DNA from: Methylocystis sp.
GTDB taxonomy: Bacteria > Pseudomonadota > Alphaproteobacteria > Rhizobiales > Beijerinckiaceae
Reading direction: 5' to 3'
Length of the DNA: 64,000 nucleotides
NCBI GenBank assembly: GCA_002929055.1
Contig: PERY01000013.1
Span: forward strand, 1-64,000
Program-made: the position numbers and the translations under genes
The notes under the pieces: model-generated
What the model was told of the DNA's origin: nothing
Seen by the model: only the letters and a program-made list of their open reading frames with translations
Database searches by the model: none
Shown: positions 61,547 to 64,000 of the stretch, one piece after another
How the letters are laid out: each line of letters opens with the position of its first letter
How positions within the stretch are numbered: the first letter of the stretch is position 1

Positions 61547-62365
61547 ATGGTGACGACCTCAGCCCTCTATGTCGGATCGGTTTCGCACCGCAGGCGGCGG
61601 CCTTCGACCCATCGTCTGCGCTATCGTGTCTTTTATCTCCTGCTCGACATCGACGATCTGCCGCGGCTCGCGCGCAAGCTGCGCTTCTTCTCCATCAACC
61701 GCTTCAATCTTTTTTCCTTCCGGGCTAAAAACCATCTCTCCGGCGCCGGCGACGATCTGCGCGGCGAGATCGAGCGTCTTCTCGCCCAGGCAGGGATGGA
61801 GCCGGACGGGGGAGCCATTCGGCTTCTGACGATGCCCCGTATCCTGGGATATGGATTCAACCCGCTGAGCATGTTCTTCTGCTACCGTCGCGACGGGGCG
61901 CTGCGCGCCATCGTCTATGAGGTGAACAACACATTCGGGCAGCGCCATTCCTATCTGTTTCCCGTTTCGGACGGGGAAAAGGGCATAATGCGTCACGCCT
62001 GCTCGAAGGAATTCTACGTCTCGCCCTTCATGGATATGGACATGTCCTATGCGTTCAGCATAAGGCCGCCGGGAGAGACTTTTACGCTCTCGATCTCGGT
62101 GCTGGATGCGAAGGGACCAATTCTCGACGCGGCGCAAAGTCTGCGGCGTCGTCCGCTGACCGACGCCGGTCTGATGCATGTCTTCGTCTCGCACCCGCTG
62201 CTCGGCCTCAAGGTCATGGCCGGAATTCATTTCGAAGCGTTGCTCATCTGGCTCAAGGGCGTCGGACTCAGAGAACGCCCGCCGCCACCCCATCTTCCGG
62301 TCACTATCGTCGCCAAAGAACATCAAAAAAGGACAGCGTCCCATGTCGCAACTGATTTCTCCTGA
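61547..62365 (+). CDS. DUF1365 protein
   Basis: A 272-residue soluble protein of the DUF1365 family. Signatures include THRLRYRVFYLLLDIDDL near the start, MPRILGYGFNPLSMFFCY, and KEFYVSPFMDMDMSYAF. No membrane helix is obvious. It follows the FAD protein by 9 bases with AGGCAAGG before the ATG and overlaps the next gene by 23 bases. Its function in lipid modification is unknown, but the three-gene association is very constant. Confidence 0.85.
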   Translation: MVTTSALYVGSVSHRRRRPSTHRLRYRVFYLLLDIDDLPRLARKLRFFSINRFNLFSFRAKNHLSGAGDDLRGEIERLLAQAGMEPDGGAIRLLTMPRILGYGFNPLSMFFCYRRDGALRAIVYEVNNTFGQRHSYLFPVSDGEKGIMRHACSKEFYVSPFMDMDMSYAFSIRPPGETFTLSISVLDAKGPILDAAQSLRRRPLTDAGLMHVFVSHPLLGLKVMAGIHFEALLIWLKGVGLRERPPPPHLPVTIVAKEHQKRTASHVATDFS

Positions 62366-63584
62366 CGCGCCGGTTTTCACGCTTTCGAACAGTTTCTCCC
62401 GCCTCGAGCAAGGGTTTGCGGCTTTTGTTCTGCGCAAGGTGCTTGCAGCGATGGACAGCGGTCGTCTGATCTTCGCGCTGCCGGACGGCACGCGTGTCGA
62501 TTGCCGCGGCCGGAGCCCCGGACCAGAGGCGACGATCGTCATTCACAATATGTCTGCGCTTCGACGGTTGCTGTTTTCGGGCGACGTCGCCTTCGCGGAA
62601 GCCTTCATCCGCGGCGAGTGGAGCAGTCCGGACCTCGTCTCGGCCATCGAAATCGCCGCGCTCAACGGCGACGACTTCATGCGCGCTGTCGAGGGTTCGG
62701 CGCCTGCGCGCTTCGCCAATTGGCTGGCGCATCGCCTTCGCGCCAACTCCCGGGCCGGAAGCCGCCGCAACATCTCGGCGCATTACGATCTCGGCAACAA
62801 TTTTTATGGAGCTTGGCTCGATCCGCAGATGTTCTACTCCTCGGGGCTTTACCGCACGGGAGAGGAGACGCTGGAGCAAGCTCAGCAGAACAAGGTCGAG
62901 CTCGTGCTCGACATTCTCGACGCCCGAAAGGGCGAGAGCGTGCTCGAGATCGGTTGCGGCTGGGGCGGTCTGGCCGCCGCCATGGCGCGCAGCGGCGCGG
63001 GAGCGATCACCGGCTTGACGCTCTCGAAGGAGCAACTCTCTCACGCACGCGCGGTCCTCGAGACGCATGGCTGCGGCGCTCAGACCGATCTGCGGCTCGA
63101 AGACTATCGCGACACGGACGGGAAATACGACCGTATCGTTTCGATCGAGATGATCGAAGCCGTCGGGCGCGAATATTGGCCGGTTTATTTCTCGACGCTG
63201 CGCGACCGGCTTGCCGATGGCGGCCATGTCGTCTTGCAAGCGATTACGATCGAGGACGTACGCTTCGAAAAATATCTTGCGACGCCCGACTTCATTCAGC
63301 GATACATCTTCCCCGGCGGGGCTCTACCCTGCCCGCGCGCGCTTGCGGAGGAATCCGAACGCGCGGGCCTTCGTCTCGAGACGCTCGAGACATTTGGAGA
63401 GAGCTATGCGCGCACGCTTGTCGAATGGCGTCGCCGCTTTCATGAGAATTGGAGCGAGATCGAAGGCCTCGGCTTCGATTCGTCGTTCCGTCGCCTGTGG
63501 GATTACTACCTTTGCTACTGCGAGGGCGGCTTCCGCGCGGGCGCAATCGACGTCGGCCTCTACAAGCTGACCCATGCGCGGTGA
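62343..63584 (+). CDS. Cyclopropane-fatty-acyl-phospholipid synthase (CfaA/UfaM-like)
   Basis: A 413-residue SAM-dependent methyltransferase. Residues about 1-140 form the N-terminal lipid-binding domain; SAHYDLGNNFYGAWLDPQMFYSSG is the substrate region; LEIGCGWGGLAAAMA is the SAM motif; and IEMIEAVG contains the catalytic region. The enzyme methylates double bonds of membrane phospholipids. It may make cyclopropane acids or, given the neighbours, methylated precursors of furan fatty acids. The ATG at 62343 follows AAAAAAGGACAGCG. Confidence 0.87.
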   Translation: MSQLISPDAPVFTLSNSFSRLEQGFAAFVLRKVLAAMDSGRLIFALPDGTRVDCRGRSPGPEATIVIHNMSALRRLLFSGDVAFAEAFIRGEWSSPDLVSAIEIAALNGDDFMRAVEGSAPARFANWLAHRLRANSRAGSRRNISAHYDLGNNFYGAWLDPQMFYSSGLYRTGEETLEQAQQNKVELVLDILDARKGESVLEIGCGWGGLAAAMARSGAGAITGLTLSKEQLSHARAVLETHGCGAQTDLRLEDYRDTDGKYDRIVSIEMIEAVGREYWPVYFSTLRDRLADGGHVVLQAITIEDVRFEKYLATPDFIQRYIFPGGALPCPRALAEESERAGLRLETLETFGESYARTLVEWRRRFHENWSEIEGLGFDSSFRRLWDYYLCYCEGGFRAGAIDVGLYKLTHAR

Positions 63585-63600
63585 CGGGGAGGATAACGAA

Positions 63601-63993
63601 ATGCGCAGTTCTGTCATGAAATTCCTTGGTCCCTCGCTGATGGCGGCCATGGCGTTGTCCGTGGCGCCGGCGGGCGCTTCTGAAGAAAACATGCTGGGGT
63701 CATGGGCGCGCGGCGACGGCAATGCGCGCGTGCGTATTGCACCCTGCGGCGGCGCGCTATGCGCAACCAATACCTGGATACGCGATCCGTCCAGCGGCGA
63801 ACATGTCGGAGACCGTCTCGTCATGAAGGTTTCAGGCGATGGCTCGTCCATGTCAGGCTCCGCGTACGACCCGCAGCGCAAGCTCAGCTACAGCTTGCAG
63901 GTCAACGTTGGTCCGCAATCAATGCAAACGCGCGGCTGCGTGCTGGCCGGCATCGTCTGCAAATCGATCAGCTGGTCGAGGGTTTCTCGGTGA
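63601..63993 (+). CDS. DUF2147 exported protein
   Basis: A 130-residue protein with a signal peptide (about 1-27, ending APAGA) and a DUF2147 domain: MLGSWARGDGNARVRIAPCG at the mature start and QTRGCVLAGIVCKSISWSRV at the end. It may bind a lipid or other ligand in the periplasm, but no function is known. The start ATG at 63601 has GGGGAGG 9 bases upstream. It ends the rightward stress operon as far as the window shows. Confidence 0.8.
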   Translation: MRSSVMKFLGPSLMAAMALSVAPAGASEENMLGSWARGDGNARVRIAPCGGALCATNTWIRDPSSGEHVGDRLVMKVSGDGSSMSGSAYDPQRKLSYSLQVNVGPQSMQTRGCVLAGIVCKSISWSRVSR

Positions 63994-64000
63994 CGACGCC

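Overview
The window looks like a chromosomal segment of an alphaproteobacterium of the order Hyphomicrobiales, most probably a Beijerinckiaceae/Methylocystaceae-type organism. The signs are high GC, many ATGA/GTGA start-stop overlaps, an RpoE-ChrR (ECF11-like) sigma system, a rhizobial-type outer-membrane barrel protein at the left edge, and Calvin-type sugar phosphate genes beside hydrogenase-maturation genes. The family assignment is inference; no marker gene such as rRNA or methane monooxygenase is present.

Region 1 (1-9944, mostly minus strand) holds the N-terminus of an outer membrane protein, a small SLOG-fold protein, and a tightly packed operon. That operon encodes a SulP anion transporter followed by six subunits of a complex-I-like, energy-converting hydrogenase-related (Ehr/Hyf-like) membrane complex: HyfB, C, E, F, G and I. 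The large subunit has lost three of the four cysteines that hold the NiFe centre, and the polyferredoxin subunits are missing.

Region 2 (10365-20716) has an OmpR-type two-component system, a NUDIX hydrolase, an L,D-transpeptidase, an HtrA-like protease, and a complete [NiFe]-hydrogenase maturation operon hypA-B-F-C-D-E. No structural hydrogenase with an intact NiFe site lies in the window.

Region 3 (20968-27922) is an Mrp/Mbh-type cation antiporter operon (E-F-G-B-C-D-D') that reads divergently from the hyp genes, followed by a transglutaminase-like protease and a PepSY lipoprotein.

Region 4 (27995-37346) carries tRNA-Met(CAU), then phosphoribulokinase, transketolase and class II aldolase as an operon, ribulose-phosphate epimerase, a CPA1 Na+/H+ antiporter, a divergent pyruvate-kinase-like protein and tRNA-Gln(UUG). 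RuBisCO is not in the window.

Region 5 (37475-55881) looks like a metal (probably copper) handling area. A leftward group encodes a DUF2946-like protein, a large PepSY transmembrane protein and an orphan bufferin-type (BufA2-like) cysteine-rich peptide. A rightward group encodes a second DUF2946-like protein, a TonB-dependent receptor and a BNR-repeat protein. After a sensor kinase/response regulator pair, a radical SAM protein and a small secreted protein, the DUF2946 + TonB receptor pairing occurs again. An ABC transporter with two large permeases follows.

Region 6 (55930-63993) is a membrane-lipid stress locus. An ECF sigma factor and its ChrR-like anti-sigma lead a leftward operon (DUF1295, a cyclopropane-synthase-like methyltransferase, a membrane protein). 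A divergent rightward operon encodes an FAD-dependent oxidoreductase, DUF1365, a second cyclopropane-synthase-like enzyme and a DUF2147 protein. Two divergent TGATCC-N16-CGTA promoters between them fit control by that sigma factor. The layout resembles the singlet-oxygen response of Rhodobacter.
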